Counted from the first letter of the stretch, positions 35,820 to 46,298 are shown. The stretch is DNA of 64,000 bases from Salticus scenicus (GCA_963930645.1 CAWVNO010000515.1:3208838-3272837), one strand, 5' to 3'. The notes: generated by a model not told the origin, from the sequence alone. Program-made: numbers and translations.

Positions 35820-35884
35820 TTTCACAATGCATTGCTGGATTACCCCCATTCTGTTGGCTATAGCATTGCTCAATGCATCATCAG
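35820..35884 (-). ncRNA. Hammerhead-like motif with long stem II (weak)
   Basis: On the minus strand CTGATGA (35878-35884) is followed by TGCATTG, a 35-nt segment, CAATGCAT, TG and GAAA (35820-35823). ATGCATTG at 35827-35834 and CAATGCAT at 35871-35878 are perfect inverted repeats. The order CUGAUGA, stem, GAAA is that of a hammerhead, but two bases separate the stem from GAAA, the stem overlaps the last base of CUGAUGA, and stems I and III are not evident. It could equally be an ordinary inverted repeat. Confidence 0.2.
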
Positions 35885-36235
35885 AAAATTCCACGTCAAA
35901 TATTATTTCTTCAAAATTTTGTTAAATAATCTTTTTACAGACGTGTTTTTTTTATTTTTTTTTATCGAATTTCTCCCATAAAAAAAAAAAAAAAAGAAAG
36001 AAAGAAAGCTAAAACATAATTGTTTGAAGAAAGTAAATAATTAAAGACTAAAAAGAAACAAAGATGATTTATTGTAGCGTTAAAAATGCGTAAGCTAAAT
36101 ATGCATATATATTTATATATTTTATAAGAATCTCGAAATGCTGCATCGGTGTTCACTAACTTTCCATTTTAGTTTTGAGGTAGGAAAACTTTTACGTTTA
36201 TTAACAACAAAGGATCAAAATAAAAAGATGTCAAA
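35885..36235. other. AT-rich DNA, no gene recognised
   Basis: A short A-run and AAAG repeats near 35979-36008. Nothing else. Confidence 0.5.
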
Positions 36236-36254
36236 AACTTAATATCGCCTTTCC

Positions 36255-36420
36255 ACCGTTTTCCAAAATGGCGTTAGGTCATATATCACGTGACTCCCTT
36301 TCTTGCTGTCACGTGTGATCGATGTTCCACGCTTCAACACGAGAATAGGTTGCAGATAAAAATATCTACGAGTGTAGCGGGAGCTTTAAAAAAAAGGTAA
36401 AAATAAAAAGTAAGTTTTTG
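36255..36420 (+). promoter_or_regulatory. Promoter-like cluster: two facing CACGTG boxes and an ATGGCG motif
   Basis: ATCACGTGAC (about 36286) and GTCACGTGTGAT (about 36309) form an inverted repeat of E-boxes of the extended TCACGTGA type bound by bHLH-ZIP factors. AAAATGGCG, similar to a YY1 site, lies about 20 bp upstream. About 90 bp downstream AAAAG|GTAAAAATAAAAAGTAAG could act as a splice donor. Together this resembles a housekeeping-type promoter with a short non-coding first exon. No downstream coding exon was found, and a MITE with these inverted ends is an alternative. Confidence 0.25.
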
Positions 36421-38703
36421 TCTTTAATTGAAAGTGTGGGGTGGGTGGGGAAATTTTGTTAGCTATATGGCGAAAATTTTAACGAGAGAAAGAAAGTCAT
36501 TTAACTTAGGAAAAGCAACACAACGCAATTGGCGATGAAAAGTTAAGGTTTTCGTGCTCAACTCCCTTTTGTTATTGCGCTTTCTTGTTAACCGAGAATT
36601 AAACTTTCTTGTTTCTGGTTGCTGACAGACATTTCGTTCTATGGCTTATAAGTTTCGTGGGGTATCTTTAAGTATAAAGAAAGCAAACTCACAAATGATA
36701 TCCCTTCAATCAGACTCAAAGAGCTTTTGGTGTCTTCATGTATACAGTGTCTGCATAGGCACAGTGATACAGCCATAAAAATCATCCGATTGACTTCTAA
36801 TTATGTACCAATATTTATACATGGAATCAGCTGTACACTTTTTGGTGCGTATAGGAACATACAAAAAGAATTTCTATAGATTATAGTCAATGTGCAACAT
36901 TACTTTTAATCTCATTTTATCAACGTTACACTGCATTCAGCATAATGAAATCAACTTACGTTATTAAAATGCTGAAAAGACTTGTGTTCTAGGGAAAATG
37001 GTGTGCATAATTTAAAAAGTTGTTTACAGGACTACACTAAAGTATCCGGATACGTTATGTTTTACGTGGGGATGAGTCTTTTCTGTAGTTTTATACTAAT
37101 ATTAGTCAGAGAAAGACAAAATTGAACAGAGGTTGAGGCTTCCCATACAGAAATACATTTCATTATTAAGCAAATTAATGTTCTATAAATAAATGCATGT
37201 GCATATAACATAAATAAATAAATAAATAAAGTAAAAATTGAAATAAAAATGATCTGCTGAATAATAAGAAATACAATTGGGACGTTGAGCTCCTTATCCA
37301 TAGATGCACCTGTTCTTTTCAGCTTTAATAGTAGAATATAAATCGATCATTTATGTAAAAGTGCATAGCATGTTTTTTTATACGAAGTTTTTTTAACTTT
37401 AAAGCAATATAGAAGAATTTTGTTTAATGAATAAATCAGTAAAAAAAAAAAATAAAATTTATAAATGTAATTTTCTAATTTTCTGAACGTTTAAAATTAA
37501 AAAATAAAATAAAACAAACATGTCTGACTTTGAATAATTAATTAAATATTTATGTTCGTCCTTGTTATGATGCGATTATTATTATGTATTCTAAAATTAT
37601 TTCAGAAAGTTTTACGCTTTCAATAAAAGTTGTGTACAATTTTTTTCAACCATTTGGGGAAAAAAAAAAATAGTATATTGTAGCCACTACGAAACTTCGT
37701 CTATATTTCTCCTGAATAAATTCAAACAGGTAAAATTGCTTATTACATTTATTTTCTATGATGAATTCAAACAAATTTCATCTCAGAAAAGTATACTTAA
37801 TCTCGAAAGAAAGTCAAATTTGTACACTACATCTTGTACTACAACATCTATATATATATATATATATATATATTGGTGGGGTGGGGCTATAAAAAGTGAG
37901 AAAAAAAATCTGTAACTTTATTTAAAAATTATCACAGACACATAGTTCAACTATTCATTTTAAAAGTACTGGCGTATTAATTTGAAAAATACTCATATTG
38001 AAATTTGAGCTACTGTATTCGTAGGTTCCTATTTCAAAATACTTTAGTGAATATTTTAAGATCAATATTAAATAAACTTTATAATATTGATTGCCAACTG
38101 GTGGTCCTAGCAGACCATCGAAAAGTCTAAACATTATTTGCCGAGTTTAATAATATTATTATTATTTTATTAGAAACTGTAGTTGTTTATATCAATTTTA
38201 AATTCAGAATTTTCTGAATCATTCGTAACTGCACGATTGCTTTCATTCATTAAATATATATATTATTGATGTTATTAAGTATTTCCGCAACATTAAATTT
38301 AATGGATTCATAAAAACTGACAGAGACAGTTCGAATTACAAATTATTAAAACAACATTCATTTTCAGACTTAAAATAGTATCAATAAATGTTTTGGAATA
38401 ATAAAGCTAATTTTAATTATTTAAGCCTTTTATTGTGATTAAATAATACTACGATTTTCTTATAATAAATTAAGAATATATAATAATATTTTTAATTAGG
38501 AGTTTTCAGGTCATCATTTTACAAATACATTTGGGTTTCTTAATAAATCATATGAGTGGCGCGCAAGATTTTAAATTATGAATTCGTGAAGTAGAAAACG
38601 TTGACATCCTCTGCTCTATAGTATGCAAGTTTTGAAAAACTTCGATCAACTTGATGAAAAATTTTTTCTAAAAAATAACCATTTAGATATGCTACTCGAT
38701 TTT
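36421..38703. other. AT-rich DNA, no gene recognised
   Basis: 36480-37060 is moderately complex without a recognisable product. (TA)n at 37851-37872. GCCAACTGGTGGTCC at about 38092 resembles ends of some hAT elements, but no partner end was found. Confidence 0.5.
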
Positions 38704-38972
38704 TACTTTCCTAACATACATATGTAAGGAAAGTATTGTAATCATGTCAAATATCCGAATTCGAGATTTTGGTGTTTCTACACTTTTTGAGGTGCCCTGA
38801 CTCCGTTTTCACTAAATTTACGATGATGTATGGGTGTATGTGTGTACGTATATGTGTGTAAGTGGACACGTTAGTGTCTAAACGCTTTGCTCGAATGAGC
38901 TGTAAGTTGGTACACATGTTGCAAGTCACTGTAGCACGAACCCTATTGATTTTGATGAATCTGGCACTTGTA

Positions 38973-39143
38973 GTGTTTTTTACAGGGATACAAAGAAAAT
39001 TTCTTTATCATTATGGCCTATGGGACCAATCTTAAAAGCGCGATAGCATCTAAAATCCTTATTCAATTGTTCAAAGAAATTATACACATATTATAGGTCA
39101 CAGTCACTCAATCTGTATAGATTTGGGAGAATCTAGCACTTAT

Positions 39144-39180
<37 letters not shown>

Positions 39181-40075
39181 CGGCACAAAGAAAAAGTCTT
39201 TATCATTATGGCCTATGGGACCAAATTTTAAAAAGTGCGATAGCGTCTAAACGCCTTATTAAACTGAGCAAGCAATTTATACACATATTATAGGTTATAT
39301 GTGTATAAACTGCATAGATTTTCGTGAATCTAGCACTTATAGTTTTTTTTACAGGGACACAAAGAAATATTCTTTATCATTATGGCCTAGGGGACCAAAC
39401 TTTAAAAAGTGCGGTAGCGTCTAAACGCCTTATTCAATTGAACAAAAAAATTATACACATATTATAGGTCTCAATGTCACGATTTGTATAGGTTTTGGTG
39501 AATCTAGCACTTAGTTTTTTTACAGGGACACAACAAATAATTCTGCATCATCAGCCTATGGGGTGAAATTATTTAATGTGCGATAGTATCTAAATGCCTT
39601 ATCTGTTTGAGTGGAAAATTTATATACAAGTTATAGGTCCCCATCACACAAATTGTATAGATTTTGGTGACTCTAGCATTTAACAAGTTTTACAGGGGCA
39701 CAAATAAAAATTGTTCATCATTAAGACCTATAGGCTCAAATTATTTGAAGTGCGACAGCGACTAAACGCCTTATTCAAATTAACTGAAAATTTATATGCA
39801 TGTTATATGTCACCGTCACACGAACTTTATGAACTTTATAGAATCTAGTACTTATGGTTCTTTTTACAGGGACAAAATGCAAATTTCTTTATCAATGTGG
39901 CATATGGGCTCAAACTTTAAAATACGATAGCGTCTAAATGCCTCATCCGATGGAGCTGAATATTTATAAAAATATTACAAGTCACTATTGCACTAACTTT
40001 AAGCATTTTGGTGAATCTAGCATTTGTTCATTTTTACAGGGACACAAAGAAATATTCTTTATCATTATGATCTAT
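38973..40075 (+). repeat. 172-bp tandem units inside HINE-like copy 3
   Basis: Anchors equivalent to GACACAAAGA occur at 38987, 39182, 39356, 39527, 39697, 39871 and 40041. Intervals are 195, 174, 171, 170, 174 and 170 bp; the first is enlarged by the T32 run. Divergence between units is clear, so the array is not recent. Confidence 0.85.
39146..39177. repeat. T32 run inside the tandem array
   Basis: It replaces the short T-run found at the same place in the other units, so it grew by slippage from a 7-8-bp T-run. Confidence 0.9.
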
Positions 40076-40267
40076 GTTTTCGGTAAAATAGCGTTAAATT
40101 AAACATCATGTACTACATAAAGAAAAATACTCAAATACCCTATTATAACTTTTTTTTTTTTTTTTTGTTTATTTAACAACTCCTCTTACTTTACTTTATC
40201 TACAAAACGATTAATTACTGAATGATCGGAAAGTCAAGGGGAGTCACTCCAGACATTTTAGGATTAA

Positions 40268-40695
40268 CTAGCGACTTTGCCCGCTTCGCTGGTCACTATA
40301 TTTAAATAAATTCTCAAAATTTCCTATCCCTTACTAATATAAAAAATCAAAATTTTCAAAAACTTTTCTCTGAAATGTACCAAAATATCGATTTGTGTTT
40401 CTGCTGACTTTGGAAGCGGCTTTCATGCCTGCAGTATGATGATTCAAGTTTCCCACTGTCTGTGGCAGCGCTTTACTCGAACATGCGTGCACAGAAACAA
40501 ACGTATTCGCACACGAACTTCAGTTGGGACCCCATTCATATTGGCAGCGTATCTACTGCCTGCACGGTGTCAAGTCCTGTCTTCGAATGCATACTATTGC
40601 GACATATCTACCCATAATTTTACAGCCACGAAAGTAAGTGCAACCAATTTCTGCATTCGAAAACAAACCCATGCGCCAAAAATCGAAGTCCTGAA
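40268..40695 (-). mobile_element. Helitron-like 3' terminus and adjoining sequence
   Basis: On the minus strand the sequence runs ACCAGCGAAGCGGGCAAAG, TCG and CTAG, then T. A GC-rich hairpin (CCAGC/GCGGG type, one mismatch) a few bases before a terminal CTAG, with insertion ahead of T, is the Helitron 3' signature. The end lies only 14 bp beyond HINE-like copy 3. The adjoining 400 bp is more balanced in composition and contains 87- and 97-codon frames on opposite strands with no recognisable Rep or helicase motif. Non-autonomous at best. Confidence 0.45.
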
Positions 40696-41330
40696 GTAAA
40701 TTGGTACAAAGTAACACTTGAAATTGTGTTCTTGTATCCCCTCCTCCCCTTGCACGAATGAAGTGAGAATTTCTTAAAATCCCATCAAAGTGCATGTTGC
40801 GTACACATAGCCAGTACACACATAACACTGCATGTTGCGTACACATAAAGTTAGCACACTCAAAAACTTGTCATCCTAAGGTAATTTGGAGAGGGTTAAA
40901 CTTGAAAAGTTGTGAAGGTATCTCCGTCCCAGCTTCAGAGAGATAAAGTGGGAAATTTAACAACATCCCATTAAAGTGCACGTTGGTTGCATATATACCA
41001 ACCCAGACACTAAAAGGTCGCCATCGTCAAATATTTTAGAGCAAAGTTATAATTAAAAACTAATGTTTTTGGTTCCTCCCACTCTTTCTACCAAAAGAGA
41101 AAGGGGAAGAAGGTAATTCCGAAAAATTTTCTTATAGTGCGTGTTAGGTGTACATAACTAAATCACATACCAAAATCACATTCTTGTGATAATATGGAGC
41201 AAAGGTACGCTTGGAAACATGTTCCTTACTCCTCTGACCCCCGCTCCAAAAAAGGGAAGTAGAGAATTTCGTAAAATCCTGTCAAGATATATGTTTAATG
41301 CACATAATCAACCTACGCACCAGAATTCGT
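40696..41330. repeat. Diverged tandem array, four units of about 155 bp
   Basis: Units begin near 40696, 40880, 41030 and 41180. Shared blocks are GGTACAAAGTAACACTTGAAA / GGTTAAACTTGAAAAG / GGTACGCTTGGAAACATG, a CTCC-rich middle, AGAATTTCTTAAAATCCCATC / AATTTAACAACATCCCATT / AGAATTTCGTAAAATCCTGTC and TGCATGTTGCGTACACAT / TGCACGTTGGTTGCATAT / TATGTTTAATGCACAT. This probably forms the body of the Helitron-like element ending at 40268. Confidence 0.7.
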
Positions 41331-41931
41331 GACTGCAGTTCCCATAGATTCCCCATGACAAATTTAACACAAAAAGAGGCCGAATTTCTCCCCAAAATAG
41401 ATTCCGCCTCCTCTCTTAATATTGGTTTATATATCGTTTATACATCCTATCATATGTTTTAATTATATGTAAAATTGCTTATCATTATTATTATTAATCC
41501 TTTTGCATTTTAGATTTAGGGACTAACTTTCATAGCTGGAAGCAAAAAAAAAATACGTTTTAATATAAGGGACAGAGAGAATCATTTATTTATTTTTAGA
41601 ATCGTAAATCGCATGAAATAAATCATTATTTTAAGAAATATGTGGGGAACAAACTACTTTATCTTTATTTACTATAATCGATAATAATGAAATTTCTTCC
41701 GAAAACAGATATTATGATATATGTCTTTCTTTTATCTGGTATTGTTATGGATTACAATTCAAAACTGAAGCCATATTTTTCAATTTTAACTTCTGATTCA
41801 TTCCACGCGTAGCAAAATCCGTAAAATCTATTCTCGCCCAGAAGTCCATTATAATCTTGTACTCTTACATGATAGACATTGACCGACTCTCTGACCAGTA
41901 TATTGAATGAGCGAAATAAATTTTTCTTCGC

Positions 41932-41934
<3 letters not shown>
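41331..41934. other. AT-rich DNA, no gene recognised
   Basis: The first 80 bp may still belong to the element whose terminus is at 40268. Nothing else is assignable. Confidence 0.4.

Positions 41935-41971
<37 letters not shown>
41935..41971. repeat. (TA)n microsatellite
   Basis: A pure TA alternation. Confidence 0.95.
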
Positions 41972-41975
<4 letters not shown>

Positions 41976-43151
41976 AAAAAAATTCTAAAATATGGAACTA
42001 AAACCTTGAAAGAAACGAAGGGGAAGCATTCCTTTGCTCATTCGTTCGAAAGTAATAGTGAGAAGTTGAGTTGCATCTTGGCTTCTACTGAAAATACGAT
42101 TTATATTTACTTGGTGAAAGGAAATATCATATTTGTAGCTTGGCGACTGTTTGACTGTTTTCTCCCCTGACTGAATTTATTTATTTTGGTCAGGGAAACT
42201 TTCAATATTCGGTTATAGGTGAGGGTTGCACTTTTTATTTTTATTTTTTTTTTTAATCTTGTTTCTCGTTTATTGTTCGGTTTTATAACCCTAGATTAAA
42301 TTTTCTGTAAGCATTATTATCTCAAGTTACTGATATTTATTTGCAAAAGCACCATGTTTTGAGCATTCCGGAATTATGTTGTGAATATTAGAATTTATAT
42401 ATACTATATACGCTTATTAAATACTAGCATAAAGCTTTTTTTTTCCGATTTCGTAATTTGAAAATTATGTATCTGTTTTAATTAAAAAATTTGCTAGTAA
42501 TTATAATAGAACCATATTGAGGAATCACGCCCGCTGTAAAATAACTTCCCGAAAGTATTGACATTAACAACCCACAGATTAAAATCAGTTAATTTCATTG
42601 TTTTCACTTATAGGTTAGTATTCGCTGGCCGGCCATCTCCAGATAAAATCTCAGGTGCGGGAAGGGGGGAAGGGACAACGAAAATCCTTCCGGTTTATTA
42701 TTTTGAAACATTCTAAGAGGTGACTTTGGATTGCAAATTTAAAATCTAATATACACAATATGTTCTGTTGAAGAAAATTACATTTAAGTATAAACCGTTT
42801 CCAAAAGCAGTATTCAGAAGAGAATGAAGATGGAAACGTCGAGAGCAAGACGTGCCTCATTGTTGTGTTTTTGCAGCTCACTTTCTCCGCACGATATATA
42901 ACAAAATTCAATAATATCACAGTGAAAAAATAATTAATTAACAGTGTATTAAACTTTGAAGTTTTAAAATTGCATTTCTTCATTTGAAAAAAAAAGGAAA
43001 AATAAAGTTCCTTATTTTACTATAACATGCAGGGTATTAAACAAAATGCAAAACCATTTTGAAAGAGCTTGAGATACTACATTCGGCAGAACCTATTGCA
43101 ATCAGAATGTTAGGATATTAAATATCTAATTAATGATATCTAGATGGATGG
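41972..43151. other. Unannotated sequence with one doubtful open frame
   Basis: A 110-codon minus-strand frame (42651-42983) is the longest in the window not caused by simple repeats. Its residues (K/F/N/I/L-rich, eight cysteines) mostly follow base composition; no signal peptide, domain or supporting splice or polyadenylation context was recognised. Treated as probably non-coding. Confidence 0.35.
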
Positions 43152-43218
43152 ATAGATGGTTGGGTTTTACGTCGCACTAGTGCTGCGCAGATGGGCAATT
43201 GGCGACGGTCTGGGATAC
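43152..43218 (+). repeat. Dispersed SINE-like repeat (GTCGCACTAGTG family), plus-strand fragment
   Basis: GGTTTTACGTCGCACTAGTG followed by CGC, GGGC, ATTGGCGACGGTCTGGGA matches the minus-strand repeat at 7496-7549. It is cut short by another repeat that starts at about 43220. Confidence 0.65.
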
Positions 43219-43219
43219 G

Positions 43220-43354
43220 CGATAATGTAGGAAAATGCTTTAGAATTCTAATATGGTTTCTAGAACTCGCTAGCAAAAAGAACTAGAATTTCTAAGGATG
43301 ATATGGAACTATTTTTACTAAAGTCACAATTTATTTTCTAAATGTCAGTCACAG
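43220..43354 (+). repeat. Unnamed dispersed repeat, copy 1
   Basis: GATAATGTAGGAAAATGCTT, TAGAATTCTAATA, TAGAACTCGCT, AACTAGAATTT, TAAGGATGA and GGAACTATTTTTACTA occur in the same order at 63412-63545 and, inverted, at 58770-58910. No coding potential or ends were recognised. Confidence 0.75.
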
Positions 43355-43442
43355 ATTTTTTTTTTCCAGTTTGGACTAAAATCTTAATAAATACTGTTGA
43401 GTTAAAACGTTAATTAAAATCACATATATTGAATAAGTACCG

Positions 43443-43580
43443 CCTAGAATGTGTAGTGGTTGGCGTCCCTGACTCCTACACGGTTGATTCTGGTTTCGAA
43501 TGCTGAACAAGGCATGGTTATGTTGTCCCTTTTAGGGGTAGCAATGACCGCCCATTGGGTGCCACTGTGTGATGTCAGTT
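43443..43580 (+). mobile_element. tRNA-derived SINE
   Basis: TAGTGGTTGGCGTCC matches a polymerase III A box, and GGTTTCGAATGC, about 38 bp further on, matches a B box. The intervening CCTGACTCCTACACGGTTGATTC-like sequence is laid out as in a tRNA of the Asp/Glu kind. The tRNA-like part continues into CAATGACCGCCCATTGGGTG. It is too degenerate, and lacks the 3' half needed, to be a functional tRNA gene. Confidence 0.65.
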
Positions 43581-44060
43581 ATCACATATTCTAAAATATA
43601 TATAATATAATCGCATAAAAACCATTTTTAATGTAACAAAGTATTCTCATGACTTATAAATTAGAACTTAAATTAATATACAATGTGTTCTTTAAATTTG
43701 CATATCCTCCCTATTCCCACATAAGTAACTTTTTTTTCCTAATTGCAACACTCCCAATTCTTTGATCATATCTTACTCGTATTATTTCTTTAACGTAATG
43801 CAGATCTACAATAGCATGTTATGACATTTTGATAATTCGGTTTGCTTTCATCTTGCAAATAAATGTAGTTTGCCGCCATGTATTGCATTCCTAGTCTCAC
43901 AATACAATACATTATTTTGCTAAAAACTTCCGCCTTCCTACGAAATTATTTTTGGCAAGGTTGGTGTTCATTAAGAACCGTTTGAATTATAAATGTCTGG
44001 TAATCTTTTTAAAAATTTGCATGTGTTTTTATGTAACTTGCTTACAATCATTTTTTCTGT
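43581..44060. other. AT-rich DNA, no gene recognised
   Basis: Nothing assignable. Confidence 0.5.
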
Positions 44061-44159
44061 ATGCTTTTGAATTTGGCTACGATACCAGGTTTTGATGAAA
44101 TCAACGAAGAATGGAAACATCACTTTTCATCTCTGCCATATAAGCCAGCAACATCATAG
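44061..44159 (+). CDS. Short coding-like frame, hypothetical (very weak)
   Basis: A 32-codon frame from ATG 44061 to TAG 44157-44159 contains GFDEINEEWKHHFSSLPYKP, with a composition (acidic residues, W, P, H) unlike chance AT-rich frames. A possible 3' splice site (GATACCAG) precedes GGF, so it may be a terminal exon rather than a whole gene. AATAAA follows at 44216-44221. No family is recognised. It may be a relic of a transposon or pseudogene. Confidence 0.15.
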   Translation: MLLNLATIPGFDEINEEWKHHFSSLPYKPATS

Positions 44160-44586
44160 CTCTGTGGGCTTCCACACCAAGTTATTAAAATCTCTTAATT
44201 CTTAGCACCTTTAATAATAAATTTTTTAATGGTCATCTTCATATAACTTAAATATGCCAAACATTCATCTAATAAAAATCTTCATATTTTGCTACGATAT
44301 TGCCTACTTTTTGGAACGTTCCTGCGTTATCGGATTACTTGACATGTACTCTCAGAAGTTGTGTTTTATATATATATAATATATTATCTTCAAACATACG
44401 TCAATATATCCAGCCATCAAAAACTTTATCACAGACACTTCACAACTGATTACCAATTGGCGATCTCCAGGCCAATGCTTAATCGCATTTGAATAAAAAA
44501 AAAAAAAAACTATTGAATGAATATATTTTCAAAAATTAATTCTTTGCAATTGTAGTCAAAGAAAGTCACAGAAATGCGATTATCTC

Positions 44587-44617
<31 letters not shown>

Positions 44618-44644
44618 CTTTAATTTACTTGCTCCGTTGGACAG

Positions 44645-44748
44645 ATACCACACTTTTATTCAATACTATGACTGAAAAGAAAGTGAAGGATGTAATTAAA
44701 GCCATGATAGCACGTGTCCGAAATCTGACAAGTGACATTGATAAATGA
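44645..44748 (+). CDS. Possible terminal exon, hypothetical protein C-terminus (weak)
   Basis: A plausible acceptor (TTGCTCCGTTGGACAG, AG at 44643-44644) precedes a frame that reads TTLLFNTMTEKKVKDVIKA, continues MIARVRNLTSDIDK and stops at TGA 44746-44748. Codon usage mixes GTG, GCC, GTC, CGT and CTG, which is unusual for this AT-rich window. A 3' UTR-like stretch ends with AATAAA at 44884-44889. The peptide would be largely helical and basic. No upstream exon or family was recognised. The frame also stays open upstream through the (TA)n at about 44591-44617, so the start is not fixed. Confidence 0.25.
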
Positions 44749-44883
44749 ATACAATGTGTCACATCAGAGAATGCGCAGGTTAACACCCAAATCTTCTTTG
44801 TCGAGAACTTGAAAGGATGTATTCTTTACGTGACATTGTAATTTGTTGAAATATAAAGAATGTATGCGATTCTATATATATTT

Positions 44884-44889
44884 AATAAA
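44884..44889 (+). terminator. AATAAA polyadenylation signal candidate
   Basis: It lies 136 bp after the stop codon of the possible terminal exon and is followed by an A-rich stretch. AATAAA is frequent by chance in this AT-rich DNA, so it only supports that exon weakly. Confidence 0.25.
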
Positions 44890-45971
44890 GAAAAAAAACT
44901 TTTATATTGCTTATAGTATATGAATACAACATTTGTTCTTTTTTATTTCATATTAGATTTTTTAATATGTTGAGATTCGAAAAAAATATTCTGTTTTCTA
45001 GAGGAAGTATATGAATTTTGAACATTTTAGGAATAAAATATTTTTGATTTAAAATGTTATTTTAAACTGAAAAATGAAGTTTAGATATTAAAATTTTGTA
45101 AAAGAGAAAATAAAAAGCTTAGAAAACAATTTGAGTAAATGAAAATGCTTAGCCTGATAATATCCGTAGTATAATAATAATAAGAAGAAATATTTGAACT
45201 ATCGCTTGAATCAGTCTTGCATTAATCTTTAATAAAAATATCCTTTCTTAAATTCGTATTGTACCAAAATGTTTTAAAATTTTTGTACTTTAATAGCGTG
45301 AAAATAATAATAATAATAATAAATTAATTAATAAATTAACATGATAGTTTTTGCTAAAAGAATGTATTAAAATTAAAATTTTGATTATCATTCGATGTTG
45401 AAGCGTAGAAGAAATAGAAAAAAAGAAGAAGAAGAAGAAAATGTCAAAGTATAAAAAAATCAACTCTGCAAATGTAGTAAAAGGCACCGATCTTTTTCTT
45501 CTTCTTTATTTATTTTTATTTATTAATTACAAAATTCAGTATCAATTACTATAACCTCATGAATATATTCATAAAGTCATTCTAAAACATTATTAATATT
45601 TTCAAAGTTCGGGCATGATTTGACATAAAATTTTATCAGCTAACATTGTAACTGTTTACCTATATTATTGGGTATATTTTTAGAAACATTGTATACTATA
45701 TAATTTAAAGAAATTATTGTTAACATAATTATGCGTTGTAATTTTAAATATAATTTTAATATTTTTATACTGTAATAAAATAAAAATGACTTGAAAGAAA
45801 AAGAATTTGTCGCGCAATTAAATGCTTAATTTTATCTTTACGTATGTTATTCTTTAAATCTTACCAACTAACTTTGTATACTTTAAAAATTTTGTTTGAT
45901 TTTATAAAATTTTTTATCACAATTTCTTATAGTAAAATCTGATATTGTATTGATTTAAAAACTCTACATGT

Positions 45972-46005
<34 letters not shown>

Positions 46006-46046
46006 CGAAACAATAGTGTAAATTTTCATGCAGAACTTTCTACAGT
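44890..46046. other. AT-rich DNA with T33 run, no gene recognised
   Basis: AAT repeats at about 45306-45322, AAG repeats near 45425-45440 and T33 at 45973-46005. Confidence 0.6.
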
Positions 46047-46298
46047 TTTCCGAGAGTTCAAAATACATTTATTATAATTAATTTTTATAAAAAATCGCAT
46101 TGTAATGAAAAAAATTAAAAATATAATAAAAATTTGCTTGAATTTTTCAATTTCAAGATAAAATTTTCTTGTTTCCGAGTTTATAATACATTTATTATAA
46201 TTAATTTTTATAAGAAATCGCATTATAATGAAAAAAAATTTAAACTATAATACAAATTTGTTTGAATTCTTGAATTTCAAAATAAAAATTTCTTGCAG
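46047..46298. repeat. Tandem duplication, period about 125 bp
   Basis: TACATTTATTATAATTAATT, AAATCGCATTGTAATGAAAA, AATTTGCTTGAATTTTTCAA and AAGATAAAATTTTCTTG recur about 125 bp later with few changes. The 109-codon plus frame starting at 46228 begins inside copy 2. Confidence 0.85.

Larger units (their letters stand above)
38704..40253 (+). mobile_element. HINE/Helentron-like element, copy 3 (seven units)
   Basis: Same plan as copies 1 and 2: TACTTTCC start, 5' palindrome (here with an inner ACATACATATGT), a TGTGTGTACG-type tract, tandem units, TCGGAAAGT, then GGGGAGTCACTCCAGA at the end. The terminal hairpin has one altered base relative to copy 1. At 1,550 bp this is the longest copy because it carries seven internal units, one of them widened by a T32 run. 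Confidence 0.65.

Noticed and set aside
38085..38130. GCCAACTGGTGGTCC resembling the end of some hAT elements
   Set aside because: No partner end or 8-bp duplication was found, and the match is short.
42651..42983. 110-codon minus-strand frame
   Set aside because: Composition mostly follows base content. No recognised domain, signal peptide or supporting context. Mentioned in the region entry but not called a gene.
43443..43510. Possible functional tRNA gene
   Set aside because: Polymerase III boxes are present but a complete cloverleaf with paired acceptor stem could not be drawn. SINE origin is more likely.
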